NCBI RefSeq assembly: GCF_010548375.1
Contig: NZ_JAAGLY010000007.1
Location: 1 to 64,000 of the forward strand
Direction: 5' to 3'
Length of the DNA: 64,000 nt
Origin: Streptomyces sp. SID13726
Lineage (GTDB): Bacteria > Actinomycetota > Actinomycetes > Streptomycetales > Streptomycetaceae
The notes under the pieces are model-generated. The model was not told the DNA's origin. It worked only from the letters and a program-made list of their open reading frames with translations, and did not search any database. A program made the position numbers and the translations under genes. Shown piece after piece: positions 51,904 through 59,227 of this stretch; the stretch's first letter is position 1; each line of letters starts with the position of its first letter.

Positions 51904-53694
51904 GTGCACCCCCGTATCGAGGATTACGCCCTCATCGGCGACGAACAGACCGCCGCCCTGATCGGCATGGACGGCTCCGTGGACTGGCTGTGCCTGCCCC
52001 GCTTCGACTCGGCGGCCTGCTTCGCCAGGCTGCTGGGCGACGAGGAGAACGGTCACTGGCGGATCGCCCCGAAGGACGCCGAGCGATGTACGAGACGCGG
52101 CTACCGGCCCGGCACCCTCGTCCTGGACACCGAGTGGGAGACGGACGAGGGCGCGGTGCGGGTCACCGACCTGATGCCGCAGCGCGATGTCGCCCCGGAC
52201 GTCGTACGGATCGTGGAAGGTCTGCGCGGCCGGGTCACCGTCCGCAGCACGCTCCGGCTGCGCTTCGAGTACGGCTCGGTCGTGCCGTGGGTGCGCCGGT
52301 CGGACGGGCAGCGGGTGGCCGTCGCGGGGCCCGACTCGACGTGGCTGCGCAGCGAGCCCCCTGTGCGCACCTGGGGTGAACACTTCGGGACGCACTCGGA
52401 GTTCACCGTCGAGGAGGGCGAGAAGGTCGGGTTCGTGCTGACCTGGCATCCCTCGCACGAGCCGCGGCCCCCGCTGACCGACCCGTTCGAGGCGCTGGAG
52501 AGCAGCGTGGCCGACTGGCGGGCGTGGTCGGCGCGTTGCCGCTACGACGGTCCGCACCGGGACGCCCTGGTCCGTTCCCTGATCACCCTCAAGGCGCTCA
52601 CCTACCGGCCCACCGGCGGCATCGTGGCCGCCGCGACGACCTCGCTGCCCGAGGAGATGGGCGGGGTGCGTAACTGGGACTACCGCTACTGCTGGCTGCG
52701 CGACTCCACCCTCACCCTCGGCGCCCTCGTGCAGTGCGGCTATCTGGAGGAGGCCGAGGCCTGGCGCGACTGGCTGCTGCGCGCGGTCGCCGGTGACCCG
52801 GCCGATCTCCAGATCATGTACGGCCTCGCGGGCGAGCGGAGGCTGCCCGAGTTCGAGCTGCCGTGGCTGGCCGGATTCGGCGGCTCCAAGCCGGTGCGGA
52901 TCGGCAACGGGGCGGTGAAACAGATCCAGTTGGACGTGTACGGCGAGGTCATGGACTCGCTGTCGCTGGCCCGGCGGGCGGGCCTGCCCCCGAAACCGCA
53001 CATGTGGTCCCTCCAGAGCGTCCTCCTGGACTTCCTCAGGGACTCGTGGCGACAGCCCGACGAGGGGATCTGGGAGGTCCGCGGCGGCCGTCGCCACTTC
53101 GTGCACTCCAAGGTCATGGTGTGGGTCGCCGCCGACCGGGCCGTACGCGCCCTGGAGTCCTTCCCGGACCTGAGCGGCGACCTGGAAGGCTGGCGCGCGC
53201 TGCGCGACGAGGTGCACCGCGAGGTCTGCGAGAAGGGCTACGACCCCGAACGCAACACCTTCACCCAGTACTACGGCTCCCGCGAACTCGACGCGTCCCT
53301 GCTGCTGATCCCGCGCGTCGGCTTCCTGCCGCCCGACGATCCCCGCGTGGTCGGCACCATCGACGCGGTCCGCGCGGAGCTGGAGCACGGCGGTTTCGTA
53401 CGGCGGTACAGCGCCGAGGAGACCCCGGTGGACGGGCTGCCCGGCGGCGAGGGCACCTTCCTGGTGTGCTCGTTCTGGCTCGCCGACGCACTGCACATGA
53501 CGGGCCGCACGAAGGAGGCGCGGGACCTCTTCGAACGGCTGCTGGGGCTCGCCAACGACGTGGGGCTGCTGTCCGAGGAGTACGACCCCGTGGCCGGCGT
53601 CCAACTCGGCAACTTCCCGCAGGCGTTCAGCCACATCGGACTGGTCAGCACCGCCCTCACGCTGTTCGCGGACTCGGCCGAGGAGGCAGGATAG
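51904..53694 (+). CDS. GH15-family glycoside hydrolase (glucoamylase/trehalase-like)
   Basis: 596 residues without signal peptide. N-terminal beta domain starts RIEDYALIGDEQTAALIG with GSVDWLCLPRFDS; the (alpha/alpha)6 domain carries GGVRNWDYRYCWLRDSTLTL (catalytic-site Asp/Trp block) and the general-base region GEGTFLVCSFWLADAL with LLSEEYDPVAGVQLGNFPQAFSHI. Cytoplasmic GH15 proteins of this type in mycobacteria are trehalases. The GTG at 51904 is chosen by the family start; a TTG 33 bases upstream is possible. Six bases separate it from the SDR gene. Confidence 0.93.
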   Translation: MHPRIEDYALIGDEQTAALIGMDGSVDWLCLPRFDSAACFARLLGDEENGHWRIAPKDAERCTRRGYRPGTLVLDTEWETDEGAVRVTDLMPQRDVAPDVVRIVEGLRGRVTVRSTLRLRFEYGSVVPWVRRSDGQRVAVAGPDSTWLRSEPPVRTWGEHFGTHSEFTVEEGEKVGFVLTWHPSHEPRPPLTDPFEALESSVADWRAWSARCRYDGPHRDALVRSLITLKALTYRPTGGIVAAATTSLPEEMGGVRNWDYRYCWLRDSTLTLGALVQCGYLEEAEAWRDWLLRAVAGDPADLQIMYGLAGERRLPEFELPWLAGFGGSKPVRIGNGAVKQIQLDVYGEVMDSLSLARRAGLPPKPHMWSLQSVLLDFLRDSWRQPDEGIWEVRGGRRHFVHSKVMVWVAADRAVRALESFPDLSGDLEGWRALRDEVHREVCEKGYDPERNTFTQYYGSRELDASLLLIPRVGFLPPDDPRVVGTIDAVRAELEHGGFVRRYSAEETPVDGLPGGEGTFLVCSFWLADALHMTGRTKEARDLFERLLGLANDVGLLSEEYDPVAGVQLGNFPQAFSHIGLVSTALTLFADSAEEAG

Positions 53695-53699
53695 GGGCC

Positions 53700-54455
53700 A
53701 TGGATCTTGGACTGAAGGACCGTGTGTACGTCGTCACCGGCGCGACCCGTGGGCTCGGCAACGCGGCGGCGCGTTCGCTGGTCGCCGACGGGGCGAAGGT
53801 CGTGGTGACCGGGCGGGACGAGAAGCGGGCCGTTGCCGCGGCGGCCGAACTGGGGCCGAACGCGGTGGGGGTGGGCGTCGACAACGCCGATCCGGCGGCG
53901 GCGGAACGGTTGATCGGTGTCGCGCGGGAGAACTTCGGCGGCTTCGACGGGGTGCTGATCAGTGTGGGCGGGCCCGCGCCCGGCTTCGTCGCCGACAACA
54001 CGGACGAGCAGTGGCAGACCGCGTTCGAGTCCGTGTTCCTCGGGGCGGTTCGCTTGGCCCGGGCGGCGGCCGGTGAGCTGGAAGCCGGGGGTGTCATCGG
54101 CTTCGTGCTCTCCGCTTCCGTGCATGAGCCGCTTCCGGGGCTGACCATTTCCAACGGGCTGCGGCCGGGGCTCGCCGGGTTCGCGAAGTCGCTCGCGGAC
54201 GAGCTGGGGCCGCGGGGTATTCGGGTCGTCGGCTTGCTGCCGTCCCGGATCGACACGGATCGCGTCCGCGAGCTGGACGGGATGTCGGCTGATCCCGAGG
54301 CCACTCGGGCCGCCAACGAGTCCCGGATTCCGTTGCGGAGGTATGGGACGCCGGAGGAATTCGGGCGGGCTGCGGCTTTCTTTCTGTCGCCGGCCGCCTC
54401 GTATTTGACCGGGGTCATGTTGCCTGTCGACGGGGGGATGCGGCACGGGTTCTGA
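53700..54455 (+). CDS. SDR-fold protein lacking the usual catalytic Tyr and Lys
   Basis: 251 residues. The cofactor loop VVTGATRGLGNAA is normal and the C-terminal YLTGVMLPVDGGMRHGF is typical. Where classical SDRs have Ser...Tyr-x3-Lys, this protein reads SASVHEPLPGLTISNGLRPGL: the Ser is kept, but the Tyr/Lys positions are Thr or Ile and Gly or Leu. The LTISNGLR pattern resembles a divergent SDR subgroup with an LSNxLR motif, which I recall as annotated FabG-like. It may use different chemistry or be a non-catalytic binder. ATG start follows the GH15 stop by 3 bases, so operonic. Confidence 0.88.
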   Translation: MDLGLKDRVYVVTGATRGLGNAAARSLVADGAKVVVTGRDEKRAVAAAAELGPNAVGVGVDNADPAAAERLIGVARENFGGFDGVLISVGGPAPGFVADNTDEQWQTAFESVFLGAVRLARAAAGELEAGGVIGFVLSASVHEPLPGLTISNGLRPGLAGFAKSLADELGPRGIRVVGLLPSRIDTDRVRELDGMSADPEATRAANESRIPLRRYGTPEEFGRAAAFFLSPAASYLTGVMLPVDGGMRHGF

Positions 54456-54507
54456 GGTGCCGGCCGGTGGGGGCTCGTCACGCAGTACCCCGCGCCCCTG
54501 AAAACTC

Positions 54508-55086
54508 TCAACTGACCCTTTCCGCTTTGTGCTTGACCCCTGTCATCCGTACCTCGGCCGGCAGTGACTCCAGCCCCGCTGAATTACGGGCGTGGGTCAG
54601 GGCTTCCGTCGTCAGGTGGTGCAGGGCCGTTCCCGGGTCCACGTGCGGTTCCAGGTGGAGGCGTACGTGGGTCTCGGGGGCGTCTGGGCGGCCGGTCAGG
54701 CCGACCTGGGCGCGCTGGACGCCGTCCAACTGGCCCGCGTCGCCCGCCAGTACGGCTTCCAGGGCGCGACCCCTCAGGAGCGCGCCCTCGCCGTCGCCCG
54801 TGTCGACGCGGACCTCGGTGAGCCGACGCCTGCGGAGGACCGCCGTGAGCCACCACAGGGCCAGGAGCACCACGAGGGCCAGTGCGGCGATGACCGTCGG
54901 CCACCACCAGCCGTCCCCGTCCCAGCGGGTGCGCTCGGTGTCGCTCAGCAGGACGTCGTCCTTGCCGTCGTGGATCCACCAGGAGGGCGGGGTGGCGCCG
55001 AGGCCGACGGCGAACACCGAGCCGCCCGCCACGAGGAGCAACAGGCCCACCAGGCCGATCAGTACGCGGTTCACGGCCCTGAGCAT
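54508..55086 (-). CDS. AmaP-like membrane anchor of alkaline-shock proteins
   Basis: 192 residues. Two spans (LIGLVGLLLLVAGGSVFAVGLG; PTVIAALALVVLLALWWLTAV) with an external segment of about 35 residues between, then an Asp23-like cytoplasmic domain (LTEVRVDTGDGEGALLRGRAL). AmaP holds Asp23 at the membrane in staphylococci. Last gene of the Asp23 cluster on this strand, following the DUF6286 gene by 5 bases. The ATG at 55086 begins MLRAVNRV. Confidence 0.87.
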   Translation of the reverse strand: MLRAVNRVLIGLVGLLLLVAGGSVFAVGLGATPPSWWIHDGKDDVLLSDTERTRWDGDGWWWPTVIAALALVVLLALWWLTAVLRRRRLTEVRVDTGDGEGALLRGRALEAVLAGDAGQLDGVQRAQVGLTGRPDAPETHVRLHLEPHVDPGTALHHLTTEALTHARNSAGLESLPAEVRMTGVKHKAERVS

Positions 55087-55091
55087 CGGCC

Positions 55092-55775
55092 TCAGCCCTT
55101 CTTCCGGGTGGTCCGCGCCACGTGCACCGAGAGGGCCGGGGGCCGGGCCAGGCCAAGTCCCCTGATCGCCTCGGTGAGGGTCACGTCCAAGTCGGCGCGT
55201 ACGTCGTCCAGTTCGCGGAAGTGGGAGATCGCGCGGACGTCGGCCTTGGCCCGGCTCGCCCGTACCCGGACCGACTGGACCCCGGCGACTTCCATGGCCC
55301 GGTCGCGCAGCACCGTCGCGGCCGCGTCCCGGTGCAGCCCGGCGCGGACGTCGGGGTGGGTGCGGCGCATCGGGAGCACGGTGCGCAGGCCCGGTGTGAC
55401 GGCCAGCAGGATCAGCCACAGGCCCAGAGCGGCGGCGACGCCCGCGCCGACCAGGACCCAGGTGTCGTCGAGGGGGCGCTGGGCGAGCTGGCGGGCCAGT
55501 TCGCGGCGCCAGTGCATGGCCGGCCTGTGAGCCCGGACGGCTGCGATGTCGTAGAGGAAGATCCCCGCCACGAGCAGGAGCAGGACGGCGGTGATCCCCG
55601 CCGGAACCTTGCGCGCCGACCAGAAGCGGTGCTCGCCGCCGCCCTCGCCGGTGAGCGCGGGGGGTGGTCCGTACGCGGCCGCCGACGCGGACCGGTCCAA
55701 CTGGTCCTGGTCCGCCGTCCGTTCGATGACCGGCAGTCGTTGTGTGGTGCCCTCGGAGCCCTGGGACTCGCTCAT
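55092..55775 (-). CDS. DUF6286 membrane protein of the Asp23 cluster
   Basis: 227 residues. Disordered N-terminus, two spans (VPAGITAVLLLLVAGIFLYDI; WVLVGAGVAAALGLWLILLAV) and a C-terminal domain resembling Asp23 (AGLHRDAAATVLRDRAMEVAG; KADVRAISHF). Such proteins accompany AmaP and Asp23 in Streptomyces; function unknown, presumably part of the same envelope-stress complex. It overlaps the upstream Asp23 gene by 4 bases. Confidence 0.82.
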   Translation of the reverse strand: MSESQGSEGTTQRLPVIERTADQDQLDRSASAAAYGPPPALTGEGGGEHRFWSARKVPAGITAVLLLLVAGIFLYDIAAVRAHRPAMHWRRELARQLAQRPLDDTWVLVGAGVAAALGLWLILLAVTPGLRTVLPMRRTHPDVRAGLHRDAAATVLRDRAMEVAGVQSVRVRASRAKADVRAISHFRELDDVRADLDVTLTEAIRGLGLARPPALSVHVARTTRKKG

Positions 55776-56170
55776 CGCGTCCTCCCCTGTGCCGCGCCGT
55801 GCGCCTGTGCCGGGTGCAGCCGCTCGACCTGCACGGCGACCTCCGACACCTCCATGCCCACCAACGCGACTACCCGCTCGACCACTTGCTGACGCACCTC
55901 GCGGCAACGCGCACCGATGTCGCAGGGGTAGTCGAGTTCGAGGTGCATCCGGATCCGGGCGACCTCGTGGTGGACGACGACGGTGGCGTACGGGGGCGCG
56001 GCCTCGGCGGGAAGGGTGCCGAGCGCCTCGCGGGCCGCCTGTCCGGCGACCTTCGCGACCACCCGGTCGGCGATACGGGTCGCGCCGCGCTCGCCGGGCG
56101 GGACGACGGTCGCGGTCAGGGGTCCGCGGAGTTCGTCCGCCTCGCCGGCCGCGCTGCTCACGGAGGTCAT
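55772..56170 (-). CDS. Asp23/Gls24-family alkaline-shock protein, copy 2
   Basis: 132 residues: RIADRVVAKVAGQAAREALG is the Asp23 first helix and YATVVVHHEVARIRMHLELDY the core strands, followed by VVERVVALVGMEVSEVAVQVERL. Asp23 proteins form membrane-proximal filaments and are induced by alkaline or wall stress. It overlaps its neighbours on both sides (4 bases each), so it is in the middle of a coupled operon. Confidence 0.9.
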   Translation of the reverse strand: MTSVSSAAGEADELRGPLTATVVPPGERGATRIADRVVAKVAGQAAREALGTLPAEAAPPYATVVVHHEVARIRMHLELDYPCDIGARCREVRQQVVERVVALVGMEVSEVAVQVERLHPAQAHGAAQGRTR

Positions 56171-56361
56171 CGCCGCCGGTCGCGCCGGTCGTCACGGGTG
56201 CGGAAGAAGTCGCCGACCTCCAGGTCCCCCTCCAGGAACCGGCCGACGACGAAACCGATGGCGCCCAGCGCCGCCACCAGCAGGAAGGCACCGAACCCGC
56301 CGAAATACCCGGCGAAGCCCAGTGCCATGCCGGCGATCATGCCGACCACGGCCATGCTCAT
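56167..56361 (-). CDS. small membrane protein of the Asp23 cluster
   Basis: 64 residues: two Gly/Ala/Phe-rich spans (MAVVGMIAGMALGFAGYFGG; FGAFLLVAALGAIGFVVGRF) and an acidic-then-basic tail (EVGDFFRTRDDRRDRRR). It is reminiscent of the small DUF2273-like proteins that accompany Asp23 in Firmicutes. Translationally coupled to the downstream Asp23 gene; the ATG at 56361 is the only plausible start. Confidence 0.85.
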   Translation of the reverse strand: MSMAVVGMIAGMALGFAGYFGGFGAFLLVAALGAIGFVVGRFLEGDLEVGDFFRTRDDRRDRRR

Positions 56362-56397
56362 CGTGCGCTCCTCAAGGTCCCTCGGGGTACGGCCCGG

Positions 56398-56862
56398 TCA
56401 CTGGATGCGGGGTTCCGGCTCCTCGTCCTCCTCGTCGGGCAGCTTCACGTCGCTGACCGCGATGTTGACCTCGACGACCTCAAGGCCGGTCATGCGCTCC
56501 ACGGCGGCCACGACGTTCTCCCGGACGGCCTTGGCCACGTCGGCGATCGAGACGCCGTAGTCGACGACGATCTCCAGGTCGAGCGCGGTCTGCACCTCGC
56601 CGACCTCGGCCTTGACCCCGCGGGTCACGGACTTCGAACCGCCGGGCACCCGGTCGCGCACGGCCCCGAAAGTACGGCTCAGTCCGCTGCCCATGGCGTG
56701 CACACCGAGGACGTCCCGGGCGGCGAGTCCGGCGATCTTCTCCACGACACCGTCGGCGATGGTGGTCCGCCCGCGGGTCGCCGGGTCCCCACCGCCGCGT
56801 TTGGTGGCCTTGCGGAGCTGTGCGGGCGTCTCCACGTCGGGGCTCTGCGTCATATCGGTCAT
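56398..56862 (-). CDS. Asp23/Gls24-family alkaline-shock protein, copy 1
   Basis: 154 residues, first gene of the cluster. Asp23 domain: TTIADGVVEKIAGLAARDVLG near residue 32, then TRGVKAEVGEVQTALDLEIVV and VSIADVAKAVRENVVAAVERM; acidic tail (LPDEEDEEPEPRIQ). Expected role: envelope-stress scaffold at the membrane. Two in-frame ATGs (56862, 56853) compete; the first gives the longer conserved N-terminus. Divergent from the 242-residue gene, from which it is separated by 87 bases. Confidence 0.92.
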   Translation of the reverse strand: MTDMTQSPDVETPAQLRKATKRGGGDPATRGRTTIADGVVEKIAGLAARDVLGVHAMGSGLSRTFGAVRDRVPGGSKSVTRGVKAEVGEVQTALDLEIVVDYGVSIADVAKAVRENVVAAVERMTGLEVVEVNIAVSDVKLPDEEDEEPEPRIQ

Positions 56863-56949
56863 CGCCGTACGTCCCTTTCGGTCGTCGTCCTTGGTCCACC
56901 GTAAGTGCGGTTGCGCGATCGTGCGCCGGAGATGCGGCAGGCTGGAGCA

Positions 56950-57678
56950 ATGACGGCGGAGCAGTGGACGCGGACGGTGCGGCATCAGCTGGGGCTGGGC
57001 AGGCTGCTGCCCCTGGGCGGGCCGCGCGACGGCGCGTGGATCGCGGAGGAGGCGGCTCAGGCGGTGCTGCGGTCCGCCGTGGCCGCGCTGCCGGACGTAC
57101 GGCTGGGCGCGCTGCGCATCGGGCTGGCCGATCCGGACGGCGCGCGGGAGTCCGCCGTACCGGCGCCGCCGAGCGCGCTGCCGCCCGGCCCGCTGCGGCT
57201 GGCGGCCGACTTCGAGGCCACGCCCGCCGAGCCGCTGCCGGTGACGGCGGAACGGCTGCGGACGGCGCTCGCCGGAACGGCCACGGACCTGCTGGGCCTC
57301 GATCTCGGCGAGGTCGACCTGAGGGTGACCGGGCTGCTGGACGAGGACACCGGACATTCGCCCGTACGACGTCCCGAACCGCCGCGTCCCCAGGAGGCGG
57401 GCCCCGGTGACGAGACCCTCGCGGCCGAGGCCGCTCTGGCGGTGCCCGGCGTGCGCGGTCTGACCGGGCTGCTGGGGCGCCCTGTGCACATCGGGGAGCA
57501 GGAGACCGGGGAGGGCTCGCTGCCGCGCCGCCATGTCCGCGTCGAGCTGGCGGTGGGCACGGACCGGCGGGCCCTGGACGTGGCCCGGGAGGTGCGGGCC
57601 TCGGTGGGAGAGGCGCTGGCGGACCGGCCGACGGTGGCGGTGCTGGTGACCGCCACCGTCCAGGCCGCTGCGGTCTGA
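56950..57678 (+). CDS. conserved Streptomyces protein next to the Asp23 cluster
   Basis: 242 residues with no signal peptide or span. I recall close relatives being annotated as nucleopolyhedrovirus P10 family, a label that says little about function. Internal segments (AALPDVRLGALRIGLADPDG; VPGVRGLTGLLGRPVHIGEQ; HVRVELAVGTDRRALDVAREV) resemble the strand-helix pattern of Asp23 domains repeated twice, so it may be a diverged Asp23-like partner. The ATG at 56950 follows TGGAG. Divergent from the cluster. Confidence 0.75.
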   Translation: MTAEQWTRTVRHQLGLGRLLPLGGPRDGAWIAEEAAQAVLRSAVAALPDVRLGALRIGLADPDGARESAVPAPPSALPPGPLRLAADFEATPAEPLPVTAERLRTALAGTATDLLGLDLGEVDLRVTGLLDEDTGHSPVRRPEPPRPQEAGPGDETLAAEAALAVPGVRGLTGLLGRPVHIGEQETGEGSLPRRHVRVELAVGTDRRALDVAREVRASVGEALADRPTVAVLVTATVQAAAV

Positions 57679-57724
57679 CCGCGGTCTGCTCGTAGGCCGC
57701 CGGGGTCCGACTGCGGTCTGCTCG

Positions 57725-58537
57725 CTACTCGCCGAGACCGGCCAGGTCCCGCAGTCGTCGGGTCTGGGCCGCCCGCTCGGCGCCGCGCTGCTCGTCGTAG
57801 GTGCGGTCCTGGGCGCCGCGCAGCAGCGCCTTGGTCTCGATGACCGCGTCGCGGGGAGCCGACAGGAGTGCGTCCGTCAGGTCCTTTATGGCGCCGTCGA
57901 GCTGGTCGAGGGGTACGGCGATGTTGGCGAGGCCGGTGCGCACGGCCTCCTCGGCCGTGACGAAGCGCCCGGTGGTGCAGATCTCCAGCGCCCGGGCGTA
58001 GCCGACGAGGCCCACCAGGGGGTGGGTGCCGGTGAGGTCGGGGACCAGGCCCAGGCTGGTCTCGCGCATGGCGAACTGCACGTCGTCGGCGACGACGCGC
58101 AGATCACAGGCGAGGGCCAGCTGGAAGCCCGCTCCGATGGCATGGCCCTGTACGGCGGCGATGGACACGACGTCACTCCGCCGCCACCAGGTGAAGCCCT
58201 CCTGGAACTCGGCGATGGCGGCGTCGAGTTCGGCGTCACCACTGCGGGCGAGGTCGATGAACGACGGCTCGCCCTCGATCCCCTCGGGCGTGAACATCTG
58301 CCGGTCGAGCCCGGCGGAGAAGGACTTGCCTTCGCCACGCAGCACCACGACCCGGACGGAGCCCGGCAGCAGCCGACCCGCCTCGCCGAGCGCGCGCCAC
58401 AGAGCGGGGCTCTGCGCATTGCGCTTGGCCGGGTTGGTCAGCGTCACCGTGGCGAGGGTGTCCTCGACGGTGAGCCGTACGCCGTCCTTGTCGAGCAGGG
58501 GAACTAGTTCCTGGCCATCCTGGCTGGACGTAGCCAT
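57725..58537 (-). CDS. enoyl-CoA hydratase/isomerase (crotonase family)
   Basis: 270 residues. Oxyanion-hole blocks KSFSAGLDRQ near residue 70 and AAVQGHAIGAGFQLALACD near 132; the catalytic-Glu region reads QFAMRETSLGLVPDLTG with Glu in RETSLG, matching hydratases. Role in fatty-acid or related acyl-CoA breakdown. GGAGGC precedes the ATG. It lies downstream of the Gbn-like gene on the same strand, separated by a large inverted repeat. Confidence 0.93.
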   Translation of the reverse strand: MATSSQDGQELVPLLDKDGVRLTVEDTLATVTLTNPAKRNAQSPALWRALGEAGRLLPGSVRVVVLRGEGKSFSAGLDRQMFTPEGIEGEPSFIDLARSGDAELDAAIAEFQEGFTWWRRSDVVSIAAVQGHAIGAGFQLALACDLRVVADDVQFAMRETSLGLVPDLTGTHPLVGLVGYARALEICTTGRFVTAEEAVRTGLANIAVPLDQLDGAIKDLTDALLSAPRDAVIETKALLRGAQDRTYDEQRGAERAAQTRRLRDLAGLGE

Positions 58538-58592
58538 GGGGCGCCTCCGATGGGTGCGGTCAGCAGAGCGAAGCTAAGTGACTGCACAGTAA

Positions 58593-58624
58593 CCACCCGG
58601 TCGATCGGTCGACCGACCGGGTGG
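58593..58624. terminator. inverted repeat between gbn and the enoyl-CoA hydratase gene
   Basis: Outer arms CCACCCGGTCG and CGACCGGGTGG enclose a GATCGGTCGACC-rich centre. It lies 30 bases after the gbn stop and 56 bases before the hydratase start, so it can act as terminator of gbn or operator for the next gene; TACTGT beside it may be the latter's -10. Confidence 0.5.
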
Positions 58625-58653
58625 CCACCATCGAAGCCGATGGGCCGCCCGGT

Positions 58654-58875
58654 TCAGGACGATGCGGCCTTCTTGCCCCGCGTCGCTCCGCCACGCCCAC
58701 GCAGCGTGACGCCCGATTCGCTGAGCATCCGGTGTACGAAGCCATACGAGCGGCCGGTTTCCTCGGCCAGTGCCCGAATGCTCGCACCGGAGTCGTACTT
58801 CTTCTTCAGGTCTGCCGCGAGCTTGTCGCGCGCGGCGCCGGTTACCCGGCTGCCCTTCTTCAGAGTCTCGGCCAC
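58654..58875 (-). CDS. gbn: Gbn-like small helix-turn-helix nucleoid-associated protein
   Basis: 73 residues from the GTG at 58875 (GAGGAGG, then 5 bases). Basic N-terminus KKGSRVTGAARDKLAADLKK, simplified winged helix-turn-helix YDSGASIRALAEETGRSYGF with VHRMLSESGVTLR, and a basic Gly/Lys/Ala tail. Size, sequence and position match my memory of Gbn (SCO1839), a Streptomyces protein that binds GATC-centred sites genome-wide and affects development. An alternative ATG at 58914 also has a good GGAGGGG site and would add 13 residues. A cluster of GATC sites lies upstream. Confidence 0.88.
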   Translation of the reverse strand: MAETLKKGSRVTGAARDKLAADLKKKYDSGASIRALAEETGRSYGFVHRMLSESGVTLRGRGGATRGKKAASS

Positions 58876-58999
58876 CCGTGCCTCCTCATGGGAAGTGCGC
58901 TCTGGTCTCCTCATGATCACCCCTCCAGGCGTTCATGGCCACCCATTCGGCAAGGTCCGTAAGACATGGTTTTGACGACAGGAGCGAGTCCCCACATAC

Positions 59000-59014
59000 G
59001 GAATCTGTGATTCC
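59000..59014. promoter_or_regulatory. palindrome upstream of gbn
   Basis: GGAATC-TGT-GATTCC, perfect 6-3-6 inverted repeat about 125 bases upstream of the gbn start. Probably within or close to its promoter; possible operator. No -35/-10 pair is convincing here. Confidence 0.4.
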
Positions 59015-59077
59015 ATCCGGGCACGTTCGTACCGCCGAACGGGTTCTTTTGTGAAGTGCCAGGTCAGAGACGCGCGA

Positions 59078-59110
59078 CGGCCGAGCCCCCGTCGATAAAG
59101 GGCTCGGCCG
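59078..59110 (-). terminator. hairpin downstream of the ABC-F gene
   Basis: Arms CGGCCGAGCCC and GGGCTCGGCCG around an 11-base loop, 118 bases after the ABC-F stop, between it and gbn. No T tract. Confidence 0.65.
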
Positions 59111-59143
59111 CGAAATGGATGTAGGACACACTTCGGTACGAGG

Positions 59144-59212
59144 AGATCTCACACAGATGATGGATCACGGATCGGCCGAATGATCCATACGCCGTGGATC
59201 ACGCTTTCGATC
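59144..59212. promoter_or_regulatory. cluster of six GATC sites upstream of gbn
   Basis: GATC occurs at 59144, 59163, 59170, 59182, 59197 and 59209: six sites in 69 bases, against roughly one per 256 expected by chance. Spacings are 19, 7, 12, 15 and 12. Gbn proteins are named for GATC binding, so this is a likely autoregulatory or nucleation site; that link is inference. Confidence 0.55.
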
Positions 59213-59227
59213 ACGCGCCGCTGACGC

